Positions 38,059 through 50,566 of a DNA stretch of 64,000 bases are shown piece by piece. Position 1 is the stretch's first letter; every line of letters starts with the position of its first letter. The notes beneath the pieces are model-generated. The model searched no databases and was not told the DNA's origin. It worked only from the letters and a program-made list of their open reading frames with translations. Made by a program: the position numbers and the translations under genes. This DNA comes from Litomosoides sigmodontis (Eukaryota; Nematoda; Chromadorea; Rhabditida; Onchocercidae), in NCBI GenBank assembly GCA_963070105.1, contig OY718803.1:1422507-1486506 (forward strand), given 5' to 3'.

Positions 38059-41051
38059 ATGAGGTAAGTTTTCACAGAGGAAGTTGGAGATTGTGATTAG
38101 TAAAGTAAGTTGAAGCAGTCCTTTATTTACAGAATATGCATATTAGCAGTTTTACTTCGCTTTCTCGCATACGTTTATTGCATCGATTTCCTGAAAAAGC
38201 GTCCGGAATTAAATGTACCACAGAATTCTTTCCGAAGGCTTATTGATGGTATACGTATGCTTAGAGATGGCATTTCTCCGTATGATGGCGATATGATACA
38301 TTGTGTAGGTCTTGTTGCATTAATTGCTTCTTCATTAACCGATTAATAACAGATAGCAGTGAGTCATTTATTAGAATATTTTTGCGATAAACATTAAGAT
38401 ATCATAATTTCATATGCTCACTAAAAGAAACGGGTTACGAAATGCGAATAATTCTGTTTCTACCTATTATTTATAATTGAACTTAACAAGCATTCACTTG
38501 ATTTACCGGAAGCTTCTGAGGCATTCGTATTGTGCTTCCCCTCTCTTTAATATTGCTGTTTGCTTATTTTGCTTTGTATTAGTTGGGGTTTTACTTATGA
38601 GTTGTTGAAATTAAGCTTATAATGAAGTGGGTCATTCGCTGCTGTATATAATTTACTAACAAATTGAAATTAATGTAAAAGTAAACTTTACCAATTTATT
38701 TTAGCAACCAATGCTGCTTCATTTATTTGGTACAGTAATCGATTATCCAAATCTGTTATTGATAATATTCTTGGTATGCTTTGCTTTGTCATAGTGAATT
38801 GAAAGTACAGCTCAAATTCTTTCCCAATTAAAATTAAGATTACATGGCCTGATTGTATGCAATAAATCTGTTATCATGCCGCATAGGCTCGGTCGGGCGT
38901 ATTAAAATTTTCTGCATATACTCGGAATTGTGATTTGTCTTGCTGTTCTAAATTGTGCCTTTCAATTTTAAAAATTTATTAGAGTTGAAATCCTTTTTCT
39001 CTAGTCTCTCGATGTAATGACGAGTGAAATTTTGCGTGTGGTAGCAGTGATTTGTCTGAAAGAACGAGGAAGCAGTGCAGAAAACATCGAACGAATTGCT
39101 GATTTGGTTTCAAAATGGTAGGGGAAATCCATATTATGTTCAGATGAGAAAAAAAATTCTTTAAAACTAAAGCATTGACGAACTTTGTTTTAAAAATCGA
39201 TATCCTCTTAGTAAAAAGCTTTCTCTCTTCAGTTTTTTGCATTCATAAATTTCAGCTATATGCTCAATCCTGTTGCTATCACCAGTTGTGCTGTTTTTAG
39301 TCTCTCAGTTCTTTACAATTTTATTACTGCTCTTTTTATTTTGGCATTTGTAAAAGGTCGGTTAATTTCACAATTTTTTCGAGAATTAGTTTCGTAAATA
39401 GTATCATGCGATAAAACATGTAGCTTGGCTTCTGTAATTGTCCGATCCCTTTTGTTAAAGCAGGTAGTATAGTCATATCACATTATCTTACAGTCATTAC
39501 TACTTTATTATTACTTCACATAACACCGAAACGACAAAAAGAAAATGCAATTTAAAAGGCAATGCCTATTTTACGGACCTTACGCTTAAAATTTCTTTTA
39601 TACCATGAAAAGACGTTTAAATAAACAGCAAAATTTTCAGGTTCACTGCTGTTCAGCTCTGCATTGTTTAGTGTACTTGTGCAGTTATCATTTTACCCGG
39701 CTGTTTACATATGCGCTTTACTGGTGAAATTCCGGACACTTAGGGAACGCACGATAGCAATTACATTCTCGACCATTATGCTAATTGGATTGTTGTTTTT
39801 CAATCGTTTTTTGAATGGAGATAACTGGAACTACATTGATTCGACATACAAGTTTTTGTAAGTTGTAGTTTCGTTGCCAAAAAAAAGAAAAATCAAATCC
39901 GAAATGTCAATTTGGAATACACGCAAAAATGAAGATTATGCAATCTTACAAACATTTCTGTATATATTGTCCACTCTCTACTTGGCACTTTCCAGGTTGG
40001 ATGTCCGCGACTTGACGCCGAATGTTGGCATATTTTGGTATTTTTTCATTGAAGTTTTCGACCATTTTCGACCCTTTTTTCTTTGGGTGTTTCAAATCAA
40101 TATCCTTGTTTATCTTGTACCCTTATCACTAACATTAAGGTATATTTCGTATTAAAATCAATAAGATGTGATCTACTTTTGTGTAGTTAACCCATTTATT
40201 TTTAGACTGATCTGGAAAACGAGTTCAGTCTCTTAATTTGTCATATCATATCAGATTGAGTTGTATTTTTGGTTGGAATGAATTTATGATCATGTACAAA
40301 CACTTTCATTTCAGATCGAATGCTTTCCTACTTCTACATCTGCTGATGATTCTGATTTCCGTCTTTGCGTCGTATCCGTCGATGGCTGACAGTTTAATTT
40401 ACTTGAGCCTCTTGCCCCTCTTTGAACATTTGAAGAAATGTTGGTTTTATAATCTTGCTCTTATGGGTTCTACGTGACTGTTGTTTAAGTTTCTGATGAG
40501 TGGAAATTACTTCAAAAAAAATATGGGAGCATGCTTTAGAGCTATCTCACTTTCGGAATTTTGTCCAAAAATTTTCTGCTTGGCTTTTCGTCGAAAATTA
40601 TTAAAAATTAGTTTATTTTGCAAGATACTTTTGTGTGTGGTAGTCACTTTTCACTACAGATTTTCGTTGGGGATTAATTGTCGGTGGAGCATTGTCAGCA
40701 ACAATCGTCTTGGCACCGGTAATGTGGCAAATGTGGATTGTTACCGGTTCGGGAAATGCAAATTTCTACTTTGCGGCTACTTTAACATACTCCGTTGCCC
40801 AGGTACTCATTAATCGTCGTTTCTTGACAAAATGTATCTGAATAGCAATTAATGGTAACCACATTGATCGTTTTTTAAATCTCCTCCGAGATGAATTGCC
40901 TTTTCACCTTTGCAATTTCTCTGCTAATCCCTGCTTTTTTTGGCAGATTTTTTTGCTTACCGATCTTCTATATGGTCATTTGCGCTTGAAACTTATTGAG
41001 AACAGAGGAATAACTGACGAAAGCAAAATAGCAGTTCTTATGTTCAAGTAA
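38059..41051 (+). CDS. pigu: GPI transamidase subunit PIG-U (CDC91L1)
   Basis: Multi-pass ER membrane subunit of GPI transamidase. Ten exons: 38059-38063, 38133-38304, 38705-38773, 39005-39117, 39256-39356, 39641-39857, 39996-40139, 40315-40439, 40660-40802, 40947-41051; 397 residues (human 435). The first coding exon is only five bases (ATG AG) before a GTAAGT donor; it joins A-ATA-TGC to give [17 protein letters not shown], a signal-anchor-like start. Conserved blocks: [14 protein letters not shown] (human LDLGVSPYSGAVFH), [23 protein letters not shown] (human YLLNPYTILSC), [20 protein letters not shown] (human [20 protein letters not shown]), [34 protein letters not shown], and an [10 protein letters not shown] stretch (human IYAGSANSNF). 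It ends AVLMFK (human AMLVLK). Hydrophobic segments occur throughout. Confidence 0.95.
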
Positions 41052-41944
41052 ATCACTCACTCGGTATTTTCATTTATTTTGTGATCAAACTGCAGTGCTG
41101 CTTTGTTTCACCGCACTTTGTAATTATCCGTTACTTTAAGAAGCACGTTTTTCTTCCGTTTGTTGATGAGCATGTTTTTTTTCACACAAACCAATATTTC
41201 ATTAATAGAACACATCAAGGTTAATGATGTAAGAGGATATACTTGGCATTTTGTCCTCTCTCAAAGCCAGCATTTAATAGTGCTGGGGCAAATGTTTAAT
41301 ACTCATGCCATGGCAGATGTATTAGATTCAGAAAACAGGAGTCTAACCTCAGCGACTAGTTTCGAATACCGAGAAGTTCCTGCTACCAAGCGTTAACAAA
41401 TTCAATTTCTTAACTGTTTGTGTTCAAGTGCCCTTCCTAGGTTAGCATATATCGACAACGAAGAAATGCGGAATTGTATTAACAGCTAGACCAAAACTGG
41501 ATCAAATGGCAAAATCACTAGTTATATAGGGACGACCGAACGTTGTAGGAACGTCATTCATTTTAGAATGTTAGTAAAAGGCATGTGTTTCACTAATCTT
41601 CTGAAATGTGAAATGGATCTCCGTAAAGACTTTCGCTTCTCTAAAATAGTCATCGGCAATCGAAAATCAATGAACTTAGAGGCATGAGTTTTCAATCCTC
41701 ACCCGCCCTCCTGATCTGTGTTATGACCACTTCCGAACTACGATTTGTCAATATTCACGAAGCGAACGTTGTGCTTTATTAATGGTTTTCCTTTTTGAAA
41801 TTTCGAAGGAAAATTTCCCAAATATGTCAAAATGCTGCAAAGGAAGGAAAGTAACAATTATTTAATAAATTAGCGACACAACGCATTATCACAGTTATAA
41901 GAATTTGAGATAAACATATATATATGTATATATATACATCACAG
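41052..41944. other. convergent 3' region of PIG-U and COG1
   Basis: 893 bases between two facing genes. It holds both 3' UTRs and a short AT dinucleotide palindrome near 41917-41940. The 78-codon plus-strand frame at 41160-41396 follows the PIG-U stop and has no family match. Confidence 0.5.
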
Positions 41945-44900
41945 TTAACTTTGACTATTCCCAAACCAGCTTGTAGATATTTTATAAAAAGATGAAAGTG
42001 ACGGTGTAGCTTTAATATTTCCCAGCTGCTGCTGCTGCTGTTGTCGCTTAGTCTTTGCTTCCTTCTTTCTCGCACTTGCCACATCATTTGAAGGTGGCAT
42101 ATCATCAAGCTTCTACAAAATTTTGACTCCAATAGAAAATTACAATAGAAAGTTTTAGTAATGTCACTTTTCGGTATTTTAACAATTCCTTACCGTATTT
42201 TTCACCAAACGTGGAATATGCGTAAGACGCGGCGCATCATTCAACCGAGGAACAATGTCAACAACAGCCGAGAAAGACGTACTCATTGAAAGCTCTTTGT
42301 TAATTACCACATCCGCAAACAAGTGCGCAAAAATGATCTGAAAAAAAAAGTTGGCCAAGTTGTTCTACCGACTTATTTATTTGACTCATCAATATTTTCA
42401 GCAAAAACGGCATCTCCAGACGAAGCTTTCAAATATACATCCCATCCTGTTTTAGCCACATAAGTGAGAAATTTCGTTTTTTAAAAACCAAAACAGCATT
42501 TGTAGAGATAAAGATTAAGACTGAAAAACCATACGAACCGAATGACGTTGAGCCGCCATCCGAGCATTCTTTCCAAGTGGGCCAGAAACAAGACTCAAAT
42601 CAAATGGATCCAATTTTGCTTCTAAAAGTGGAATTAGTGGGCGCATGCCACCGTTTGGCAGGACAATATTCAAGAAACGAATATCGAAGAGATACTGCAG
42701 CGCGATTCGAGAAGGTAATTCTACACTAGAATGAGCAATGACGGAATACACCGAAAGAAGTAATTGTTCAAGGTGCTGTGAAATGTGTGATCGAATATTT
42801 CGTGTACATAAATAACCAAATGAATCATTGGAAATCTGAAATTTGAAGTCTGGATTTTTTGAAATGAACAGCATCTGATTTTGAAGTGTACAAGAAAAAA
42901 GGCGGTATATTTTCAAAAAATGATGTAAAATAAAGGAACAGAAGAGTACTTTAAAAATAACTGCCAACTTTTTATACATAATAATAAAAGTGATTGAAAT
43001 ATTTGAAATGATTAAAGCGCTTTAATAAGCAACGGTAAAGTTTTTTCAGCATTTACCATATGGAACACTTACCTTCTGACATAAATCGTAGAGAAAAGAG
43101 TACAAAATCCGATTAATTTGCACAGGCACTTCCACTACACCAACTTCGGGCAATTCCAATTTTTCAAATTCCTGAGTATGTAAAATTTTGTCATAAAAGT
43201 TTGCAATTTAAAATGTTCGAAAAATTCAAATGTTACAAAAGATACAAATAAATCTCACTGTCTCCACACAAATAACAAGGATAAGTCAAAAAAAAATCTG
43301 AAATGGTGTGCGAAAGGTAACAAACTTGTAAATATGATATGAATATGAATGGGTTACTGTACACTTCGGCTAGCTTTCTCACTTCCTTCTTTTCAGCACA
43401 GTCATCAACGATCAGGTCCAAATAAGCACTGCAAAATAAAGAGAATTTTCCATTAGTACTTTTATCGCAATTTTAAAGATTCTGACTACTTCGTCCCCAA
43501 ATATTTTCGTGCAAGACAGTAAAAGCGACAATTAACCGACCGTAATTCAATATTTAATTTCAATTTGCGTCACTTTTTTTCGTTTTCCATCAAAATCACT
43601 GATTGTTATAAACTATATCCTATGGAATGGAAATGTTAGAAATTACTTGATGATGTACTTCAAAATGCTGTAATTTGAAAAATATCATTTGAAATAAAAA
43701 GAAAAAATCGCAAAAATCAAAAGACAAATAAAATTTACAATTATTTCAAAATATATGCCTCAAAATGAAATGGAACTAATAATTCTCAACTAATGTAATC
43801 ATACCAAAACGACTTTTCAGCACTTCCACATAACATTTTTTCACATTCCATTATACGTTCCATATTTTTTGACATTGATAGAGAAATAGAAGTGTTACAA
43901 GACTGCATCAAAGCAATGTAAACTCTTGCCATGCATAATGCACTAATAGGATGTGAACCATTCGAGTTTTCATCCGAAATATCAAATTTTCCCGCAACGC
44001 CACATAATCTATGGATAAAGATGAAATCCCAAACAACTTTATAGTTTATAAAATTTACAATATGAAATAATTTTGATATAAAATCCATATCATAAAAAAA
44101 CTTTTGCCTAATATTCTTAGTGTTCAGTGTCTCCGCTCGTCATTCTAGTCAAATAAACCTTCATCCATTTTATTCATCATATATCCAAGCAATTCTTTGT
44201 TAACCATCAGCTTGATTATGTATTTGCTACAGACTGTTTTTTCATTCATCATTAGTTTCATTCACAAAACGATCAATTGACTACTTACTATAAACAGTAC
44301 TCATTGAGCACCGCCTAACTCGAAATGGGCGCTACTACTGTCCTCGAATAAGCAGGCTTATCATCAATCGTCAACACTCTCTGGGATCATAATCTCACAA
44401 TTATCACCCTTCCTCTCTCCATATCGACGACAGAAAAGATGGACCTGTTCTATCAAGCTAACTGTAATCTCAGGTAAGTCTATTATAAAGCTCTCCATCA
44501 AACAAAAAATGTTTCTACAGCGATTAGGCTGTGTCACACAAAATAAACTTCACGCTTCAATTGATTCTCATTAACAGTCATAGCTTAGTAAATGAATTGA
44601 AGTTCTAACATGTCATATAAGCGACGTGACTTTCCTGCTACAGCTGAATAAAAACAAAGTTGACAGAGACAGATTCTGCAAAATTATTTTCCTCACCTCT
44701 TCAGCATTTCCAAAACAGCAATAGAAAACTGCTCACGAAGCTGATTTACTGTTTGCTCCTTACCAATCGTTTCATATTCCTTGATAAAATCCAATAAAGA
44801 ATGCAAGCCACCATCAAATTCTTTGGCAATACTGAAGCAGAACAAAAATTTAGTCATGAAACACAGACTTATTTTCCAAAGACCTACATTTCACAATACT

Positions 44901-47661
44901 TTAAAAACGAAAAGATTTCAACCTCATCAAGTCTTGTGAAACGCCAGTAGCAAGAAGTGAATCAAGTTTCGGAGCACGGGTTTTGAATAATGTCGGTGGA
45001 TGGCACGAAATGTTCGGAATTTTATCTAGAAAACTTCGTTCCAAAGTCGATAATTCATTCGTGACTAATTCCTTAAACAATAACAGTAGGGATGAAGATA
45101 TTTCTCTAGATATCCTCTTAAACTAACCATTTTAGTCTTTACCTTTTCAACATTTACGTTAATTAGATAACGAATTAGTTACAGATAAAACATTAATATC
45201 TCAGCTAGATAAGTCCAGTTTAGCAGTGCAACAATATATCACCACTAGTTAGATATTTTAAAACTGATAAAGGAACCTGGAATCTTTCGATAATAATATT
45301 TCCGAGAAATCGTTGATATACAACCGTACTATCACCAACCAACGGCCATTTCTAAATATGTAAAACATATCGTATATTCCCAGCAATAATAAGATATTCC
45401 TTATTTTGATAGATTTAACATTGTTTACTGAAGGCATAGATAAAACAAGTGTTATGGAAGCAGAACATCGGGAAAATTTACCTCAGCAAATGCTTCTAGA
45501 AGAACCTTGATAAAACCAATCAGTGAGGATGTATTCTCCATAACGTCGCATTTCAACTTCACAACGTTATACGAGGCGGAGGAAACACTAAAAAATGATA
45601 AAAAAAAAGAGGTAATTTTGATTAAAATGATAATTTTGACATGTTTTCCAAAATTGTTGCAAAAATTAGAAAAAAGATCACTCTTTCCGATCGTTAACAA
45701 AAAAGAAATGCCTTAAACAGTTGGTAAACAAAAATTCCACAATCCTTAAAGTAATTTAATAGAAAGTGATATTCCGTTACTTGCCTGTGTAAAAATAAGT
45801 CACAATGCGAAAGTAAAGAATTCTCATCCATTGGAGTCAAAGAAATCTGCCTGCAATAATCATTTGTTTCCGCAACTTCCGTTTTAATGCATTTTCCAAA
45901 GTACAGTATTTCATCACACATCATTCTTCTTAATGGCTCTAAAATCACTGAGATTTTATTTCACAAAGCAAAACTAAAATAAAAATGCTGAAAAAATTTT
46001 AGAATAATTAACCGATTCAAGCCAGCTCTATAAAATCAAAAGTGAAAGTTTTGTAGTAATTTTAACATATAATTTCACCAGAAACTCATTCTTCAATAAA
46101 GAGTCATTAGATTCGCACAAATTCAATTATCTTTTTAAGCGATGTAAAACAGTAGTGAAGTAATAATTCAACTATTTGCATACTTGGGATCCAAAGAGGT
46201 GACGATACTGTTTGTAATACTGCAGATAAATGCCCATCAACGAAAATATGCTTCAAACACTCGAAGGTTTGACGAACTTGCCATACCAAATCAATCAATG
46301 ACAGAGAACTACATAATTCCTTCTTAATAGTTGCCTAAAACAATAAATTGGAGTCCACTTAGCAAAGCTCAAGCAAAAGCAGAAAAAAACTGATCAGCAG
46401 ATCAGGCCAATATATATAAAAAGAATACAACTGACTAATTTCTGCTCAATGAAGATATCCAACAACTCTTTGCTTGAACAATTTTTAAGAATTGCAATTG
46501 CTGCTAATTGATTTAAGGTTTCCTTTGTATCAAATAATGCGCCCAAACCACTGATGAATTCATCTTCGAGTTTCAACCGCATCCGTATGAGTTTAGGTGA
46601 TATTTGATGAATCAAACGTAAAAACTTTTTTGATTGAACAATGTCGGTAGATAAATTACGATGAAGCATTTCAGTAAGCACCAGAACAAATGCATCTGAG
46701 AATGGGTCGTTTTCACCGATCTAAAAAACAAGACGTTAACCTATAGACTACAATTTCTAAACTAAGAGCTAAATTATTATTTAGAAATAGCCGAAATACT
46801 TGAATATTTATATATCAATGATTTTTCATTATTAGAAAGCATGTTTTATAACTGCTCTTTCAGATTCTTTTCATCTCTATCAAATCTTACAGGGTAAAAA
46901 AAACACAATGACAAGCAGTTCATTTATACGGATGATATACTCAAAATAATACACATCTTATGTTAATGTGTGGGAACTCATTAATCAACTCTAAAAATCT
47001 CCAAAAATGAACGATGTAAAGATAGCAGGAAATATGTTACCAATAAGTATAATTTCAAGAGTGCTGATATTCGACAAAGCTTTGCGCTTGATAACGAATG
47101 TTCTGCGCTAAATGGTTGATTAGTTTCAGCATTTCGAACAGCACGAACAGATTGCACTAATGAATCAGCAATTTGAACTACGTGGCGAACCGAACCGGAT
47201 GCATCCAGCACATCTCGATAACGACGGCCGACCATCTGACGCATCTCCTCCTTTTTTTCTTCCGCTTCTACGCTAAATTTAAGAATTTTTGACCATTTTA
47301 CTTGGAGGTCGCAAAAATTTTGAAAACAGGAGCGATAACCGAAAAAAATACGTATGGTACTATCGTTCCAAAAAGCAATCGCTAAAAAGAACGTTGCTAC
47401 ATCAGCAAGCTTTCAATAACCGTACATAACATTATCCATCGTGAAAAACTGATAATAAACCACTGAAAAAGTCAGCAACTCTAAGATAAGCGTAAGAAAG
47501 GTACAAAAAAAGAGGCAATCATGTATTTCTATAGCTCCGTTACCACGTAACCAAAAAGAATAGTTCCACCGGCCAACTTCAAAACATCCTTACCAAAGCT
47601 TGGAATGTATATCCTGAAGCTGGTCAATCGATAAATCCTGCATCAAACGCTCAACGTCCAT
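41945..47661 (-). CDS. cogc-1: conserved oligomeric Golgi complex subunit 1 (COG1)
   Basis: Peripheral Golgi tethering-complex subunit for retrograde vesicle traffic. Fifteen exons: 47594-47661, 47041-47272, 46436-46720, 46184-46334, 45785-45938, 45482-45587, 45277-45351, 44923-45071, 44697-44831, 43805-44008, 43365-43428, 43073-43171, 42539-42835, 42194-42337, 41945-42112; 776 residues, shorter than human (980). The ATG at 47661 gives [20 protein letters not shown], then [20 protein letters not shown] (human EIEHKKEELRQMVGERYRDL), the Vps51-like start. The C-terminal part has [17 protein letters not shown] (human ALQLLYDLRYLNIVLTA), [17 protein letters not shown], and ends [20 protein letters not shown]. 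Exon 5 must leave through a GC donor (AG|GCAAGT) to keep the frame; exon 8 follows a TTTAAG acceptor. It lies 0.8 kb downstream of TXNL1 on the same strand. Confidence 0.93.
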
Positions 47662-48438
47662 TTCACTATTAACCCTGTGTTCCACTTTCTTGCTTCGAGT
47701 CACTTCGGAAAATTTAACTTTTCAAAGGAAGAGATCTAAATTTGATTTTGGAATCATGTAAATAATTCGTGCAGTTAAACATTAACTACAATATTAGTAG
47801 AACTGTAAATTAGTGCATAAAAACTTAGATAACTCTTCTGATATCAATAATCTCATCAAACTTCGTGTACACGGCACTCACAGTATTTCGATAATGCACT
47901 GAATTTCATAACATTATAACAAATAAACTGCTTGCACGTGCTGCATAATAGAACTGCTTTATCTTAGAAGTAAATTTGGGGAAATAGAAGTCCGGGTTTC
48001 AAATCAATTTAAATTCATTTTGAAGGTCAATTTCTCATATTTCACTAACGATGTCAACAGAACTTAATAAGGAATAACATAAGCTGTTGCAGTGAATTTC
48101 ACTTCAAATTTAAATACATTTCAACATATGTTGCTTTTATTGCAGAGCCTAAAATACTCATAAATAGCATAATACTATTATTAGAAAAATGACTTCCGAA
48201 TAAGTCATCCATTAACAAGTTTATTTCACAAAAGAATATAGGAATATCTCCGTCGCGATAAACATGAAATGTGTTAACGTTCAAAAAAAAACAAGTAGAT
48301 AACTGATTCATACAAATGTATAAACGAACTGCTCCGTGAGGAAGATGAAAATGAAACATAAATACATGGTCGATGTTATTTTGTCTAATAGATTGGGACA
48401 GTGAAACACTTGTTAGGTCAGATTAGTAGAGCTATTTA
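47662..48438. other. short gap between TXNL1 stop and COG1 start
   Basis: 777 bases with both neighbours transcribed leftward. No coding content was seen; the 86-codon minus-strand frame at 48099-48359 is hydrophobic and unmatched. The gap could be a promoter or, in a nematode, an intercistronic region of an operon with trans-splicing. Confidence 0.5.
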
Positions 48439-50566
48439 TCAGTGTCCAACTTCACCAACTTTACCGGAAACCTGAAAAAAAAAGTGTGAAGAGGAATGAG
48501 TTTCGCATAAGCGGAGCAGTCAAGGAGACATTACAATGGGTCATTTCCGTTCTAGAACTAATTATCTAAAAACCACCATTCTCTTGTCCGGCTTGAAGAA
48601 TAAGAATGCAGCAATTCCAAAAAAAAAGTTAAGTCTGCTTTGAATCTTTTCAAGAATTATAGAAATTAGTTAGGCCAAAATTTGAGGTGCGATAAACCTA
48701 CTCGCTTGAAATCCTGCATATTTGTTGCAGAAAGCGGTGTTCCATAAAGGCGAAGAGCTTCAATTGTCGTATTTTCCATCCCGCCCTGATTGTCTTCCAC
48801 AAACAATTGTATATTTTTCACGCTTTGGAATTTCACATAACGTAGATTGCATAATTCTCCTTCAGTAGCCTAAAAGTTTAGCTTTTTATGAGGTTTCGTA
48901 CAATTTCTTTCATGAACTACAAAATGATTAAGTTGGCAGAAACATGAAAAGAGTTAGGTTGATTTAGGAGCATATGTTCTAGTGTTGAATTTTAATTTCA
49001 ATAATAAAGACATTGTCCTTTCTGCACAGTGGCAAATGAGGAAATTTGTTAAATGCACTAGTTAACAGTAAAATTTTCAGGAGATATACCTTTTCGGAAA
49101 AAGAGATCGTCTGTACACTTTCAGCACTCCCCGCTCGATCAAAATCAAGAACACTTGAAAGATTAGTGAAAATTTTGACTGTTTTTGGCGCTGATGGACC
49201 ATTACCTTTCAAATAAATGGAATGGATTTTCACCGGCTGATTAAATGGAATTGATATAATGAGTTGAGGATCACAGTCGGATGTAAGCACGCCATCACCA
49301 CTGAGAAGATTCCTGCAGTACGAAAACTATCGTTATAAAACAATGCTTTTTTTTTCAAGTAGGTGCTTTTTTTGTTTTTTCAAATAAACTCATAGTTTCA
49401 CTTTTTATTGGAAAATGCCCTTATCTCTTATAAAAAACATATTTTAATGTGAATAAAAGTTCATGACGATAACTTCCTCATATTCAACCTTTTTTTTTCA
49501 GCAATTGAAAATCATTTCCTCCGTAAACGTTTTGTCTTACATCAACTAAAGTCACCAAAACCCATCAAAACAGGGAATTTTCAGATGGAACTAAGAAAAG
49601 CTTTATGAACCTCAATGTTGCATTATCGTCTTCATTCAAGCATTCCACTTGTGTTTTATCAACAAACGTTATGAGATCAGTTTGTCCTGCGACCAGACTG
49701 TCCTCTTTTGGTGCATTTTCCGACCACTTCTTCACTAGAGTTTCTAATGCCGTTGGATCACCACCACGCAAAATATCAACCTTCATCCTGCATTCAAATT
49801 TTAATGGAAAAGAAGTACATGTGAAAAAAATGCCACTTCATCCGATATTAACAATTAAATTTCTACATTACTACATGGCCTTAAGAAAAAGTTGAGCTTC
49901 TCTTCCTTAAATTTGGCACTTAGCCTTTGATTACTTAAAATAGAGAACAAGGACTTAGTAAAAACAAAGTGAAATCGTGAAACAAGTTACAATACCTATT
50001 CATATAAAGAATGAATGTAGGCATTGCAGTAACTCCCTGTTGAGTCGACAGATCTTTCGCCTTATCAACATCTACTTTTACAAATACAACATTTAAATAC
50101 TGGTTGGAAAGCTGGTCAAATACTGGTGCTATTCGTCGACATGGTCCACACCTTCAAATATTATATATTATTATTGGTTACATTCCACATTAACGAAATG
50201 TTAAATTTCATACAATACAAGATTTATCTTGCAAGGGAATAAGTATTTTCCACTTTTACACCGGAAGTTTTTTAAAAAGTCAAATAGAGTCACAAGAGTA
50301 TTTTACATTTAAAAATGAATTCGTAATTCAAAAGTTTGGGAAAACCAACCATCCCCTCATTGAAAGTTTCAAAGTAACAACAACTTTCCAGTTCCTTTTT
50401 GTTGAAAAAATAAAATAAAATAACACTTCTAACACCAAATTCATAAAATCATCAGCGAAATGGTAATTCACCAAATTGCATAAAAATCAACAATAACTGG
50501 TTTTGTGCCAGCATTTGACAAAAATCCATGAAACTCCGCTTCCGAATTGCAACGATGAACAACCAT
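48439..50566 (-). CDS. txl-1: thioredoxin-like protein 1 (TXNL1/TRP32)
   Basis: Cytosolic thioredoxin fused to a PITH domain; in other animals it associates with the 26S proteasome. Six exons: 50472-50566, 49996-50151, 49611-49787, 49090-49312, 48702-48869, 48439-48471; 283 residues (human 289). The start is [20 protein letters not shown]. The thioredoxin domain (1-106) has the redox site WCGPC at 32-36, its Trp codon split by intron 1, and a cis-Pro motif TAMPTF. The PITH domain follows with [73 protein letters not shown], and ends GKVGEVGH (human GKKGESH). Both active cysteines are intact, so it should be a working oxidoreductase. Exon 2 follows an unusual TTGAAG acceptor. COG1 follows downstream on the same strand. 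Confidence 0.96.
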
